Below, piece after piece: positions 22,826 to 31,148 of a DNA stretch of 37,498 nucleotides. A program made the position numbers and the translations under genes. The notes under the pieces are model-generated. The model saw only the letters and a list, made by a program, of their open reading frames with translations, did no database searches and was not told where the DNA came from. This DNA is from Lentisphaeria bacterium (GTDB lineage Bacteria > Verrucomicrobiota > Lentisphaeria > Victivallales > UBA1829), in contig JAFSZN010000123.1 of the NCBI GenBank assembly GCA_017455665.1, positions 1-37,498 of the forward strand, in the 5' to 3' direction. Position 1 is the stretch's first letter. Every line of letters begins with the position of its first letter.

Positions 22826-23551
22826 ATGGCAAAGAAACAACCCTGCGACCTCAGCTGCTCGGAATGCTCCGTGCGGAACTGCTACCGCAAAGACAAAAAG
22901 TACCCGTCGTTCTGCCTCACGGAACAGTACAAAGGCGCCGTCGATCAGACAAAGAAACTCTACAGCTCGAATTCCCTCGACGGACGCATCGCGCGCGCCG
23001 CCGCCGAGATCGAGGGCGAATACTACGGACGCCTCACGCGCCTCGAGGAAACGATCCGCTTCGCGAAGAAGCTCGGCGTGAAGAAGCTCGGCATCGCCAG
23101 CTGCATCGGTCTGCTCGACGAAGCCTCGCTCTACGCTCAGATCGTCCGCACCGCCGGGATCGAGACAAAGACCGTGATCTGCAAGGTCGGCGGCGTGGAC
23201 AAGTGCGACATCGGCTTACCCGACGGCCTGAAAGTCTGCCCCGGCTGCAACGAATCCTGCTGCAACCCGGCGCTTCAGGCGCAGATCCTCAACGAGTGGG
23301 GCGCGGAGCTCAATGTGCTGGTCGGGCTGTGCGTCGGACACGACGCGATCTTCACGCGCCACAGCAAGGCGCCGGTCACCACGTTTATCGTGAAGGACCG
23401 CGTGCTCGGGCACAACCCCGCCGCCGCGCTCTACACCGCGAAGTTCTACTACAAACGCGTGCTGGATGAAAAGACATTCCCCGAACCGCGCAAAGAAGCG
23501 GTCGAGGCGGAACAGGAAGCCGCGAAGAAACGCAAGAGCGGAAAGAAATGA
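22826..23551 (+). CDS. DUF1847 cysteine-rich protein
   Basis: The protein has 241 residues from the ATG at 22826 (TAGGAG upstream). The cysteine pattern is typical of DUF1847: CDLSCSECSVRNC at the N-terminus, then IASCIGLLDEA, VCPGCNESCCNP in the middle, and GLCVGHDAIFTRHSKAPVTTFIVKDRVLGHNP. The clustered cysteines suggest metal or Fe-S binding. The molecular function of the family is not known to me. The C-terminus is a lysine-rich tail. It is the last gene before a strong terminator and is therefore part of the secretin/ABC operon; pairing with the QueG-like protein suggests a shared redox step. Confidence 0.88.
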   Translation: MAKKQPCDLSCSECSVRNCYRKDKKYPSFCLTEQYKGAVDQTKKLYSSNSLDGRIARAAAEIEGEYYGRLTRLEETIRFAKKLGVKKLGIASCIGLLDEASLYAQIVRTAGIETKTVICKVGGVDKCDIGLPDGLKVCPGCNESCCNPALQAQILNEWGAELNVLVGLCVGHDAIFTRHSKAPVTTFIVKDRVLGHNPAAALYTAKFYYKRVLDEKTFPEPRKEAVEAEQEAAKKRKSGKK

Positions 23552-23571
23552 TTTTGCCGGCATAAGAAAGC

Positions 23572-23622
23572 CCGCGCAAACCGGCTTGTTTTTGCCTGCC
23601 GGATTGCGCGGACACGTTTTTT
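23572..23622. terminator. Strong terminator of the secretin/ABC operon, possibly bidirectional
   Basis: CCGCGCAA (23572-23579) with CCGG (23581-23584) pairs with CCGG (23599-23602) and TTGCGCGG (23604-23611), with one A-A mismatch. It is followed on the plus strand by ACACGTTTTTT. On the minus strand it is followed by GCTTTCTT, so it may also end the convergent GH115 gene. Confidence 0.8.
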
Positions 23623-23657
23623 CCGGAATGAATGGAAGGTCTCCGGACCTTGCTCCC

Positions 23658-26612
23658 TTACGGCTTCCACACGCGGGACTCGGGCGCGCCGAGATAGCTT
23701 CTGCGGACGCGTTCCGGGAAGAACACGAGACGTTCGACCGCGACGAGGGGATCGACCATCACGACCTTGAACGTGTGCAGTCCGGCTTCCTTCACTTCGT
23801 GCGTCACGCGCACCTTGCGGACGTTTTCGAAGATCTCGTTGTTCAGGCGCTTGAACTCGCCGGAAAGCGTGTCGGTGACCTTCACAGGGCCGCCGTCGAA
23901 CGCCGTGCCGATGCGGAGCTCGCGGTAGGTCGCCCCGCGCAGTCCGGTATCGTCCTTGTCCGGGAAGATCGGCATGATCTCGACGTCGACCGTCACCCTG
24001 CCCGGTTCCGGGATGAAGACGCGGTATTCGAGCGTCGGTGCGGGATTCGGCGGCAGGACGGACGGCGTCGGCAGGGGGAACACTGCCATGGCGCCATTTT
24101 CCCAGCGGCCAAGTCCGGGGACCTGCTGCCATGCCGCGCCGCCGGCATCCCGTTTCGCGGCGAAGCCGCAGGCGGGGACCACGACTGCGTCGGACAGGCT
24201 GCCGTAGCAGTCCTGCTCAGAAAGAGCCTTTCTTGTTTTGAACGCGACCTTGACGGGCTCCATGCCCGGCGCGGCAACGGAGAAACTGCCCGCCGCCTCG
24301 CCCATGGGCACACGGTCCCAGTCAATCGACACATAGACCGTCTCGTCCTTCGCCCCGTCCACGACGACGTCCGTCCGCGACAATTTCACGCCGGGGGTCT
24401 CGCCTGTCAGGCGACATTCGATTCGCCCCTTGTCGGAACGGTTGAAGAGGGTCACAGGGTATTTCTGGTCGCTCATGGAATCGAACGCAGGGAGAGTCAG
24501 GCTCGCAACCTGGTGCGGCGCGGCTTTCTCGCTGCCTTCCACGGCAACGCCGAGCGTCGGCTCCGCGGTCGGTTCGGGCATGCGCGAGATGCGCGGCAGG
24601 GAATTGTTCCGGGGCATGCTCCACTGCGTGTAGCCGATATGCCTGTCCGACATCATGTTTTTCCACTTGCCGCCCGACATGTTCTCACTGTTGTAGAAAT
24701 CCGAAAGCTGTTTGTCCTTCTCGAAAAGGTCCTGCGCTTTTTTGAGCGAGGACGCCGCGCTGGCACGCCCCTGTTTCGCGAACGTGTCCGCCTTCGCCAT
24801 TTCCGTATAGATCTGCGCCGTGCCCGCGCCCGCGACGACCGGGTAATACACCAGCTGATAGAACGCATCGGCGTATTCGGACGGCATCTTTTTCTTCAGG
24901 TCTTCGGCACGGTCGGCGATCTTCTGCCATTCCGCGGCGAAACGGTCCGCCTCGTTGTAGTTCACCGCGCTCCAGATGCCCGTCTGCTGAAGCTCCGGCT
25001 TGCGGATGTGGTTCAGGCGGATATACTCCGAGATCAGGGCGGCGCACTCCCGCGCGTGCTCCTTCGGGAAGATGGATTCGCACCATTCGGTCATCCATGT
25101 CCCGATCTTGTCGAACGGGATGCGGTCGGGATCCCAGGCGTAATCCATGATGAAGTCGATCTCGGCCTCCTTCGGTTTCAGGTCGCCCACGTTGATGATC
25201 CACAGGGAACGCATGCCGTACTGGTACGCGATGTACAGCTGATGCCAGATCTGCGGGATCGGACGCGTGCTGATCCAGCGGTCGTTCCACGGGCCGCCGT
25301 TCATGTCGATGTGGTAGTACAGCCCCAGGCGTTCGGGGTGTTTCCGGTCTTCCTCGGCGGGCAGCTGCAGCAGATAGCCGAAATTGCTGTCGCAGATCGC
25401 CATGATGACGTCGTCCGGCGGGCGCACGCCGCCGCGGTTGTAGAACTGCACGATCTCGTTGAAGACCACCCAGACCTGCGGCACGGTCGCCGGGTCGCGT
25501 CCGTACGCCTCGCGGATCAGTTCGCGCTGGTCGTGGAACAGCAGCTGGTGCAGCAGCTCCTTGTTGTTTTCGAAATTCGCGCCGGGGTCAAGCGGCAGGT
25601 CGCCGTCGCCGCGCAGCCCCACGGTCGGCATGTTGTCGTACTTCGCGTTGCGCTTCAGCCCCTCCAGCCAGAAGCTCCGCATGTTTTCGGTGTTCTTCCG
25701 GTAGTTCCACTCGCCGAGCTGGCGGGCGCGTTTCGTCCATTCCTGCTGGTTGCGCATCATCGGCTCGTGGTGGCTGGTGCCCATCACGACGCCGTATTCG
25801 TCCGCCACGACCGGGTTCAGCGGGTCGTCCTCGTTGAACGCCTTGCCCCACATCGCGGGCCAAAGGTAATTGCCCTTCAGGCGCAGGATCAGCTCGAACA
25901 TGTGCGCGTACATCTTCGAATTGACGCCGCCGAACCTGCTCCGCGCCCAGTTGGTGAACGACGGGTCCTCGTCGTTGATGAAGATGCCGCGGTATTTCAC
26001 CTTCGGCGACCCCTGCACGAACGTGCCGGACGCGATGTAGAGCGCGTCGTGCTTTCTCGCGGGGACATCCGCCCACCAGTACCACGGGGAAACGCCGATC
26101 TTCCCGGAGATGTCGTAGATGCCGAAGATCGTGCCGCGCTTGTCGCTGCCCGCGACCACCAGATTGCCGTCGACCGCCTGGATCTGGAACGATTCCCACT
26201 GCCCTTTGATCTTCGACACGTCGATCTTCCCGTCGGCGATCAGGGAGTCGATGAGCTTGCTCCTGCCGATCGTGCCCACGATCACGGAGCCTTTTTCCGC
26301 CGAGGCCGCGTCCGTGACCACTTCCGAAGCACTGCCGGTCACTTTGCCGACGTCGTCGCCGAGGTCCTTCGCCGCCCGGACCACGCCCGGCCAGTCGGAG
26401 GGGTCGACCAGGATCTTCGCGGAAACGCCGTCCTTCGCAAGCCGGAATGCGCCGGCTTTGCCGCTGAACAGCACATAGGATGCCGCCGTGTTCGGCTGCG
26501 GCCCCTGTTGTTCGGCATTGCTGTCAGAAGACTGCGATGCGTTTGTGCAGCCGACGTACGCGGCCGCGAGCGTCAATGCGCATCCGGCGGAGAGGAAGAG
26601 TTTTTTTACCAT
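23658..26612 (-). CDS. Glycoside hydrolase family 115 enzyme (xylan alpha-1,2-glucuronidase type)
   Basis: The protein has 984 residues, normal for GH115. The signal peptide may be a lipoprotein type (VGC at residues 20-22), although tyrosine at -3 is unusual. After an N-terminal domain come the strong family blocks KYRGIFINDEDPSFTNWARS, GGVNSKMYAHMFELILRLKGNYLWPAMW, GVVMGTSHHEPMMRN and YGMRSLWIINVGDLKP. An all-helical domain and C-terminal beta domains follow. GH115 enzymes remove 4-O-methylglucuronic acid from glucuronoxylan, so it points to xylan use. It stands alone on the minus strand with its own promoter and is probably periplasmic or surface-attached. Confidence 0.93.
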   Translation of the reverse strand: MVKKLFLSAGCALTLAAAYVGCTNASQSSDSNAEQQGPQPNTAASYVLFSGKAGAFRLAKDGVSAKILVDPSDWPGVVRAAKDLGDDVGKVTGSASEVVTDAASAEKGSVIVGTIGRSKLIDSLIADGKIDVSKIKGQWESFQIQAVDGNLVVAGSDKRGTIFGIYDISGKIGVSPWYWWADVPARKHDALYIASGTFVQGSPKVKYRGIFINDEDPSFTNWARSRFGGVNSKMYAHMFELILRLKGNYLWPAMWGKAFNEDDPLNPVVADEYGVVMGTSHHEPMMRNQQEWTKRARQLGEWNYRKNTENMRSFWLEGLKRNAKYDNMPTVGLRGDGDLPLDPGANFENNKELLHQLLFHDQRELIREAYGRDPATVPQVWVVFNEIVQFYNRGGVRPPDDVIMAICDSNFGYLLQLPAEEDRKHPERLGLYYHIDMNGGPWNDRWISTRPIPQIWHQLYIAYQYGMRSLWIINVGDLKPKEAEIDFIMDYAWDPDRIPFDKIGTWMTEWCESIFPKEHARECAALISEYIRLNHIRKPELQQTGIWSAVNYNEADRFAAEWQKIADRAEDLKKKMPSEYADAFYQLVYYPVVAGAGTAQIYTEMAKADTFAKQGRASAASSLKKAQDLFEKDKQLSDFYNSENMSGGKWKNMMSDRHIGYTQWSMPRNNSLPRISRMPEPTAEPTLGVAVEGSEKAAPHQVASLTLPAFDSMSDQKYPVTLFNRSDKGRIECRLTGETPGVKLSRTDVVVDGAKDETVYVSIDWDRVPMGEAAGSFSVAAPGMEPVKVAFKTRKALSEQDCYGSLSDAVVVPACGFAAKRDAGGAAWQQVPGLGRWENGAMAVFPLPTPSVLPPNPAPTLEYRVFIPEPGRVTVDVEIMPIFPDKDDTGLRGATYRELRIGTAFDGGPVKVTDTLSGEFKRLNNEIFENVRKVRVTHEVKEAGLHTFKVVMVDPLVAVERLVFFPERVRRSYLGAPESRVWKP

Positions 26613-26678
26613 GTTGCCAACTCTTTTTTTTTGTTAAAAAATCACGATAATTTGTTTGATTCATTCAACTCACCTTAT

Positions 26679-26707
26679 ATTATATCACAAAAACAGCCGT
26701 TTTTCAA
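26679..26707 (-). promoter_or_regulatory. Promoter of the GH115 gene
   Basis: On the minus strand, TTGAAA (26702-26707), a 17-bp spacer and TATAAT (26679-26684). The transcript would start about 60 nt before the ATG. The ribosome-binding site is weak (AGAG). Confidence 0.8.
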
Positions 26708-26888
26708 ATCGGGTTTCGATGATTCCACGCATCTTTTTCGCCCGGCATGGCGGCAGAGCCGTTTTGCGGAATTCGCGGCTTTTTTTGTCGTGAAAAGGAT
26801 GCCGGGCTGCGATCTCCCGGAAGCAACGATCTTTTTCCCTGGCATGCAGGGGATTGCATCTTTTTTTCCAAAAAACGCTTTTTTTCTG

Positions 26889-26917
26889 TTGATTTTTCGA
26901 AAAAAAGACGTTCTATT
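26889..26917 (+). promoter_or_regulatory. Candidate promoter of the glycine-rich protein gene
   Basis: TTGATT (26889-26894), 17 bp, TCTATT (26912-26917). The spacer contains the palindrome TTTTTCGAAAAA (26893-26904), similar to that in the HMA_2 operon promoter. The -10 is weak. Confidence 0.45.
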
Positions 26918-26985
26918 GTAGCATGGAAAACTATCCGGCTTGAAAACCGAAATCATTTCACAACCAAAATCCAGGGATCAAAACC

Positions 26986-28023
26986 ATGAATAAACTGACT
27001 GTTGTTATTCTGGCGCTTGCACTCACCGGCAGTGTCGCATTCGCGCAAGGCGGACGTGGCGGAATGGGCGGAAACCGCGGCGGACGCGGCGGAAACCAGG
27101 GCGGCGCCGCCGCTCAGAACCAGAACGGCGGAGCTGACGGCGCTGGCGCAATGGGCGGCTTCGGCGGACTGGGCGGAAACCGCGGCGGACGCGGCGGATT
27201 CGGCGGGCAGCAAGGCGGCGGCGGACGCGGCGGACGCGGCGGATTCGGCGCCGATGCGGAAGGCATGGAAGGCTTCGGCGGAATGGGCGGCATGGGCGGT
27301 CCCGGCGGATTCGGCGGAATGGGCGATTTCGGCGGCATGGAAGGCTTCGGCGGAATGGGCGGCTTCGGCGGCGGAATGGGCGGCTTCGGCGGAATGGGCG
27401 GCCAGCAAGGCGGATTCGGCGGAATGGGCGGCATGGGCGGTCCCGGCGGATTCGGCGGAATGCCCGGAATGGGCGCGGGCCGCGGCGGCCAGCTCCAGCA
27501 GACGATCGACCGTCTCAAAGCCGAAACTCCGCGCGAACAGGCTCTGAAGAAAATGGAAGAGGCGGACAAAGACGCCTATGCCAAGATACTGGAAGAGATG
27601 AACGACCTGAACGCCAGGCTCGACAGCCTCGCGAAGAAAGCGGAAGTCGTGCTTCCCGATACGACCGAACAGCAGAAGGCGAAGACGCTCGAATTCCTCG
27701 CCAGGGAAAAAGAAACGATCGACAAGCTCCTTGAAACAGACAAAACGGACTCCGTTTCCGCGATGCGCGCTTTCAATGAGCTTGCACAGAAGAACCAGAT
27801 CACGATCACGCCTGAATTCGGACGCGGCGGCATGGGCGCCATGCCGCAGCCGGGCGAACGCGCGCCGCAGGCCGCCGGGACCCGCAACAACAACGTGATC
27901 CGCCAGATCCAGGAAAAGTTCCCGGAAGAATTCAAGGCTGCTCAGAAGCTTCGCGAGAGCGACATCCCGGAATATCGCAAGCAAATGCTCGAACTCAAGG
28001 GCAAGCTCAACGGCGCGAAATGA
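26986..28023 (+). CDS. Secreted glycine-rich repeat protein with coiled-coil C-terminus
   Basis: The protein has 345 residues. It has a signal peptide (cleavage after SVAFA), then about 145 residues of low-complexity GGRGG, GGFGG and GGMGG units, including a near-duplicate of FGGMGGMGGPGGFGGM. The C-terminal 180 residues are helical and charged (LQQTIDRLKAETPREQALKKMEEADKD; KAKTLEFLAREKETIDKLLETDKT) and look like a coiled coil. I recognise no enzyme motif. Similar Gly/Phe/Met tracts occur at the N-terminus of the metalloprotease at 32615, suggesting a shared surface or extracellular matrix context. The helical part recalls small periplasmic Spy/LTXXQ-type proteins only in general style. Confidence 0.85.
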   Translation: MNKLTVVILALALTGSVAFAQGGRGGMGGNRGGRGGNQGGAAAQNQNGGADGAGAMGGFGGLGGNRGGRGGFGGQQGGGGRGGRGGFGADAEGMEGFGGMGGMGGPGGFGGMGDFGGMEGFGGMGGFGGGMGGFGGMGGQQGGFGGMGGMGGPGGFGGMPGMGAGRGGQLQQTIDRLKAETPREQALKKMEEADKDAYAKILEEMNDLNARLDSLAKKAEVVLPDTTEQQKAKTLEFLAREKETIDKLLETDKTDSVSAMRAFNELAQKNQITITPEFGRGGMGAMPQPGERAPQAAGTRNNNVIRQIQEKFPEEFKAAQKLRESDIPEYRKQMLELKGKLNGAK

Positions 28024-28063
28024 CCTGAACCGTTTTGTTCGGGACCGTTTTTTACCCGAGACC

Positions 28064-28098
28064 GACCGGCCGTCGCTGACCGGCCGGTCTTTATTTTC
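28064..28098 (+). terminator. Terminator of the glycine-rich protein gene
   Basis: GACCGGCC (28064-28071) pairs with GGCCGGTC (28082-28089) around a 10-base loop, followed by TTTATTTTC. Confidence 0.8.
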
Positions 28099-28204
28099 AG
28101 GCAACCGCACGCATGGGAAAGCATCGGGCGATCAACGGGACATGCCGGCGGAACGGCAGTGCGGGAAGCAGAAGGAAGCATAAGGAAGCAGTTCCGCGCG
28201 CGGC

Positions 28205-28237
28205 AAAAAGCCCCGGACCTCGAACGGGATCCGGGGC
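28205..28237 (-). terminator. Terminator of the GH9 gene
   Basis: On the minus strand GCCCCGGA (28230-28237) pairs with TCCGGGGC (28210-28217) and runs into TTTTTGCC, 24 bases after the GH9 stop. Confidence 0.8.
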
Positions 28238-28261
28238 ATTGAAAACCGATTCTTCCGGCGT

Positions 28262-30913
28262 TTATTTCTTCTTCGCCATCGCCTTAAGGGCTTCGCCGAA
28301 GATCAGGTAGCCGCAGTTGCCCGCGATCGTACCCTCGTTCTGCCCCCACAGGAACGGCCAGTCGTCGAAGTTCTCGAAGTGGTCGGGGCGACGGAACAGC
28401 ACGCCGGGGGCGACGTTGCCGGGGATGAACGAGAAGTCCGCGCGGTTGTTGCCGTAGAAGACTTCCTTCGGGCGCGCCGCGCCGACCGCCGCGACGAGCG
28501 AATAGTTGTGGTACGGATGGCAGCCGAACATGAACGCAGCCGCCTTGTAGGCGTAGCTCTTGTCGATGATATCCGGGAAGTAGAGGTTGGCGAGGCACGC
28601 CGTCGCGCCGAAGCTGACCACGGAGCCGCTGCCCGCCCAGTTGCCTTCGCCGATGGGCACGCCGTACGGATTGAGCCTGTCGAAGCTGTCCAGATACTCC
28701 TTGTACTGCTTCACATAGGGCTCAAGCTTCTTTTTGTACTCGGCGTCCATGAACGGGATCGCGTCGAGCGCGGTGCGGATGCCGCCGGCTCCGCCGCGCC
28801 CCATGGACTGCCAGATCTGCTGCTCGAACAGGTCGCGGTATTCCTTCTCGCCAGTCGTCCGGTACAGTTGCAGGACGAGGTTCATGTTGCCGCGCGGGTT
28901 CGTCCCCATGAGTTTTTGCGCCTGCTTCAGGCAGCGTTCCGCCAGCTCATCGTTGTAGCCCTTCAGCACGCGGGCGGCGGCGGTGAACATGGCGGCGGTG
29001 CCGGGGTCGGGACCGGGGGCGCGGTTGGTGAACGCCCACATGTCGTCCGGGGTGCCGCTGCGCTTGCCGTCCTCGGAGACTTCGTACTTTTTCAGCGAGG
29101 GATCGTAGTGGAGGCCGTCCGTGATGGTCGCGGCGTCGCCCAGGTGGTGGTAGTTGTCGAGGACCGAGTTGGAGAGCGTCGAGGACATGAATCCGATGTT
29201 CTCCGCCTGCGCGACGAGGTTCAGCACGCCGTGCTCGATGTACTGCAGCAGGTCGGGCTTGCCGTCCGGGCGGTGCAGGTCGACGTAACGCTGTTCCTCG
29301 CTCACGAACGTCTCGTCGCGCTTGTTGCGGAAGAGTTCCCAGTCGGCGATCAGCGTCGAGACCACGCCGATGTTCGCGCCGGTCTCGATGTCGAAGTCGC
29401 CCGCGTCGAAGTAGCCGCCGACGTTCAGCCCGGGGATCAGCTCGTAGGGCTGGTAGTGGGTGCCGTCGGGCTTGACGCCGGTGCTCGTCCCCTGGAAATG
29501 GTTGTCGAAGTGGTTGCTCGGCGGCGCCTGCAGATAGCCTTCCTTGAACGGTTCGCCGTGCCAGATCCGGTACGCTTCGTTCACGGTCATGTGGTTCATG
29601 TGGATGGGGATCCACACGTCGCTCGTGGCGTCGGTGATCCAGTTGTAGACGGAGTCGGCAATGAGGAAGTTGCCGGTCTTGTGCTCGCCGTAGCGGATGT
29701 AGTAGATGCCGGGCTTCTTCACTTCGCTGAAGTCGAACTTCACATATTTGTACTTGTAGTATTCGCCCCAGACCGAGGTCCTGCCCTGGTAGGCGAGCTT
29801 CTCCGTGCCGTCCTCGCCGATCCGGAAGACCGCCGCGTTCGCGATCACCCGGTCGTTCTTGTCAAGCTCGATCACGGCGACTTTCGGCTGGTCGGGGACG
29901 TATCCCACCTGCGAGAACCCGATGTTCGGCTCGCGGATCCAGCCGGGGACGGCGTTCGGCTCCACGGTCCACGTGATCACCTTTCCGGTCTTATTGGCGG
30001 GCAGAGGACTGCGGAGCACATACCAGCCGTTCTGCGCGAGGATGCGGCCGTCGTACAGCTCCAGCGTGGCTTCTGCCGAGGTGATCCTGATCATGCGTTC
30101 GGGCTCGTCGGGCGCGATGATGATGGAGTTGCCCTTTTCGAGCGGCAGCGGGTCCACGAACTTGCCGGTGCCGCGGTCGTCGTAGGTGCGGAATCCCCGG
30201 TACTGCATGGGCTTCTTCTCGTTCGGGACCGCCGCGGTGTCGCTGGCGGCGTAACGCGGGAACCGGTTGTACCGCCCGTCCATGATGTAGGTCTTGTTCC
30301 AGTACTGGGACGGCAGGAACTCCAGGTTGAATCCCGCCTGCCCCGCCAGCTCTTCGGGGATCGGGCGGTCCAGGTACACGGAGATCTCCACGGCGCTGCC
30401 CTTTCCGGTCACCACCACGCGGGAATCGAACCGGTAGTCGTTGTAGCGCATCGTGACCTCGATGGAGTTGTTCTCCGGGTTCACCCGCCGCACAGGGGAC
30501 GCGGGGACCAGGTCCCACTGTTCCGGCGTCTTGCAAAGCCGCACCGCGCCGCCCTGAACGGTCCGCACGCCGTGATGGATGATCTCAATGCCGGAGTTCT
30601 TTTCGTCGTTGAACCCGCCCGTGAACGCGTTGCTGAACACAAGGACATTCACGCCCGGACGCTCGAAATACCCCTTGTCGTTCAGGAGGAGTTCTTTTTC
30701 CCGGCCCGCGGGACGCGCAGGCAACTGCTGCTGCACCTGGCGCTGGACCTGTCCCTGACGGGGCTGGCGCTGAGCCTGGTTCTGGCGGGGCTGCTGCTGC
30801 GCCTGATTCTGCCCGGCCTGCTGGCCGGCGGTCCGGGTTTGAGCCTGGGCAAAGACGACGGAGAACGCGGCAAGAGCTGCCGCGACGAGAAGGGAACAAG
30901 AGCGGACGTTCAT
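28262..30913 (-). CDS. Glycoside hydrolase family 9 enzyme with N-terminal Ig-like domain
   Basis: The protein has 883 residues. A signal peptide is followed by a Gln/Arg/Pro-rich low-complexity segment (about 25-70), a domain of unknown assignment (70-320), then a CelD_N-type Ig-like domain (IGFSQVGYVPDQPKVAVIE to GNFLIADS). The (alpha/alpha)6 GH9 catalytic domain starts near residue 420. The nucleophile/base motif is GGYFDAGDFD (about 498-507), the late His block is FGCHPYHNYSLVAAVG, and the general acid is E860 in GQNEGTIAGN. Family members are mostly endoglucanases or exo-glucosidases acting on beta-glucans. It is probably exported. The gene is monocistronic. Confidence 0.92.
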   Translation of the reverse strand: MNVRSCSLLVAAALAAFSVVFAQAQTRTAGQQAGQNQAQQQPRQNQAQRQPRQGQVQRQVQQQLPARPAGREKELLLNDKGYFERPGVNVLVFSNAFTGGFNDEKNSGIEIIHHGVRTVQGGAVRLCKTPEQWDLVPASPVRRVNPENNSIEVTMRYNDYRFDSRVVVTGKGSAVEISVYLDRPIPEELAGQAGFNLEFLPSQYWNKTYIMDGRYNRFPRYAASDTAAVPNEKKPMQYRGFRTYDDRGTGKFVDPLPLEKGNSIIIAPDEPERMIRITSAEATLELYDGRILAQNGWYVLRSPLPANKTGKVITWTVEPNAVPGWIREPNIGFSQVGYVPDQPKVAVIELDKNDRVIANAAVFRIGEDGTEKLAYQGRTSVWGEYYKYKYVKFDFSEVKKPGIYYIRYGEHKTGNFLIADSVYNWITDATSDVWIPIHMNHMTVNEAYRIWHGEPFKEGYLQAPPSNHFDNHFQGTSTGVKPDGTHYQPYELIPGLNVGGYFDAGDFDIETGANIGVVSTLIADWELFRNKRDETFVSEEQRYVDLHRPDGKPDLLQYIEHGVLNLVAQAENIGFMSSTLSNSVLDNYHHLGDAATITDGLHYDPSLKKYEVSEDGKRSGTPDDMWAFTNRAPGPDPGTAAMFTAAARVLKGYNDELAERCLKQAQKLMGTNPRGNMNLVLQLYRTTGEKEYRDLFEQQIWQSMGRGGAGGIRTALDAIPFMDAEYKKKLEPYVKQYKEYLDSFDRLNPYGVPIGEGNWAGSGSVVSFGATACLANLYFPDIIDKSYAYKAAAFMFGCHPYHNYSLVAAVGAARPKEVFYGNNRADFSFIPGNVAPGVLFRRPDHFENFDDWPFLWGQNEGTIAGNCGYLIFGEALKAMAKKK

Positions 30914-30990
30914 GCTGTTGATCCTTATTTGGCGGGGGGATTCGCCATGGGTTTGAGGTTGCCGGACGAACGGATTTTAGTTTAATGAAT

Positions 30991-31018
30991 AATATATCCT
31001 TCCGCATGCCGATGTCAA
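30991..31018 (-). promoter_or_regulatory. Promoter of the GH9 gene
   Basis: On the minus strand TTGACA (31013-31018), a 16-bp spacer, TATATT (30991-30996). AAGGATC before the ATG at 30911-30913 is the ribosome-binding site. Confidence 0.8.
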
Positions 31019-31084
31019 GTGGAAAAACGGGATTTGTTCTCCCTTTTCCAGCCCCTGCGGCAGCGGCTTTTTTTTGTTTTCCGT

Positions 31085-31113
31085 TTGAAAAGGTCATGGG
31101 GTGGGAATATATT
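31085..31113 (+). promoter_or_regulatory. Promoter of the acetolactate decarboxylase gene
   Basis: TTGAAA (31085-31090), a 17-bp spacer, TATATT (31108-31113), followed by AGGAG and the ATG at 31149. It is divergent from the GH9 promoter. Confidence 0.8.
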
Positions 31114-31148
31114 ATGGTAAATTGAAGTGAAACAGGAGAACGCGAAAC

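Larger units (their letters stand above)
26613..26985. other. Divergent intergenic region with structured repeats
   Basis: These 373 bases separate the GH115 gene from the glycine-rich protein gene. Besides the two promoters they contain GCCCGGCAT (26740-26748) inverted as ATGCCGGGC (26799-26807). Between these lies AGCCG...CGGCT followed by TTTTTTT, a terminator-like element on the plus strand. Two near-copies of ATCTTTTTC(G)CC(C/T)GGCATG also occur about 100 bp apart (26731 and 26832). No gene is visible. Confidence 0.55.

Noticed and set aside
23466..26921. A 1151-residue plus-strand open frame opposite the GH115 gene
   Set aside because: It begins inside the DUF1847 gene, runs through a terminator and a promoter, and has no recognisable domain. 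GH115 on the other strand is convincing.
26986..27490. The repetitive GGCGGA-rich DNA as a CRISPR or minisatellite
   Set aside because: The periodicity follows codons for Gly-Gly-Phe/Met inside a gene; there are no conserved repeats separated by unique spacers.
27002..27569. Alternative Ala/Trp-rich (plus) and Pro-rich (minus) frames over the glycine-rich gene
   Set aside because: They are shifted readings of the GGC/GGA repeat; only the glycine-rich frame has a signal peptide and continues into a sensible C-terminal domain.
28379..30985. An 868-residue plus-strand open frame opposite the GH9 gene
   Set aside because: Antisense shadow; the GH9 reading has signal peptide, domain order and catalytic motifs.
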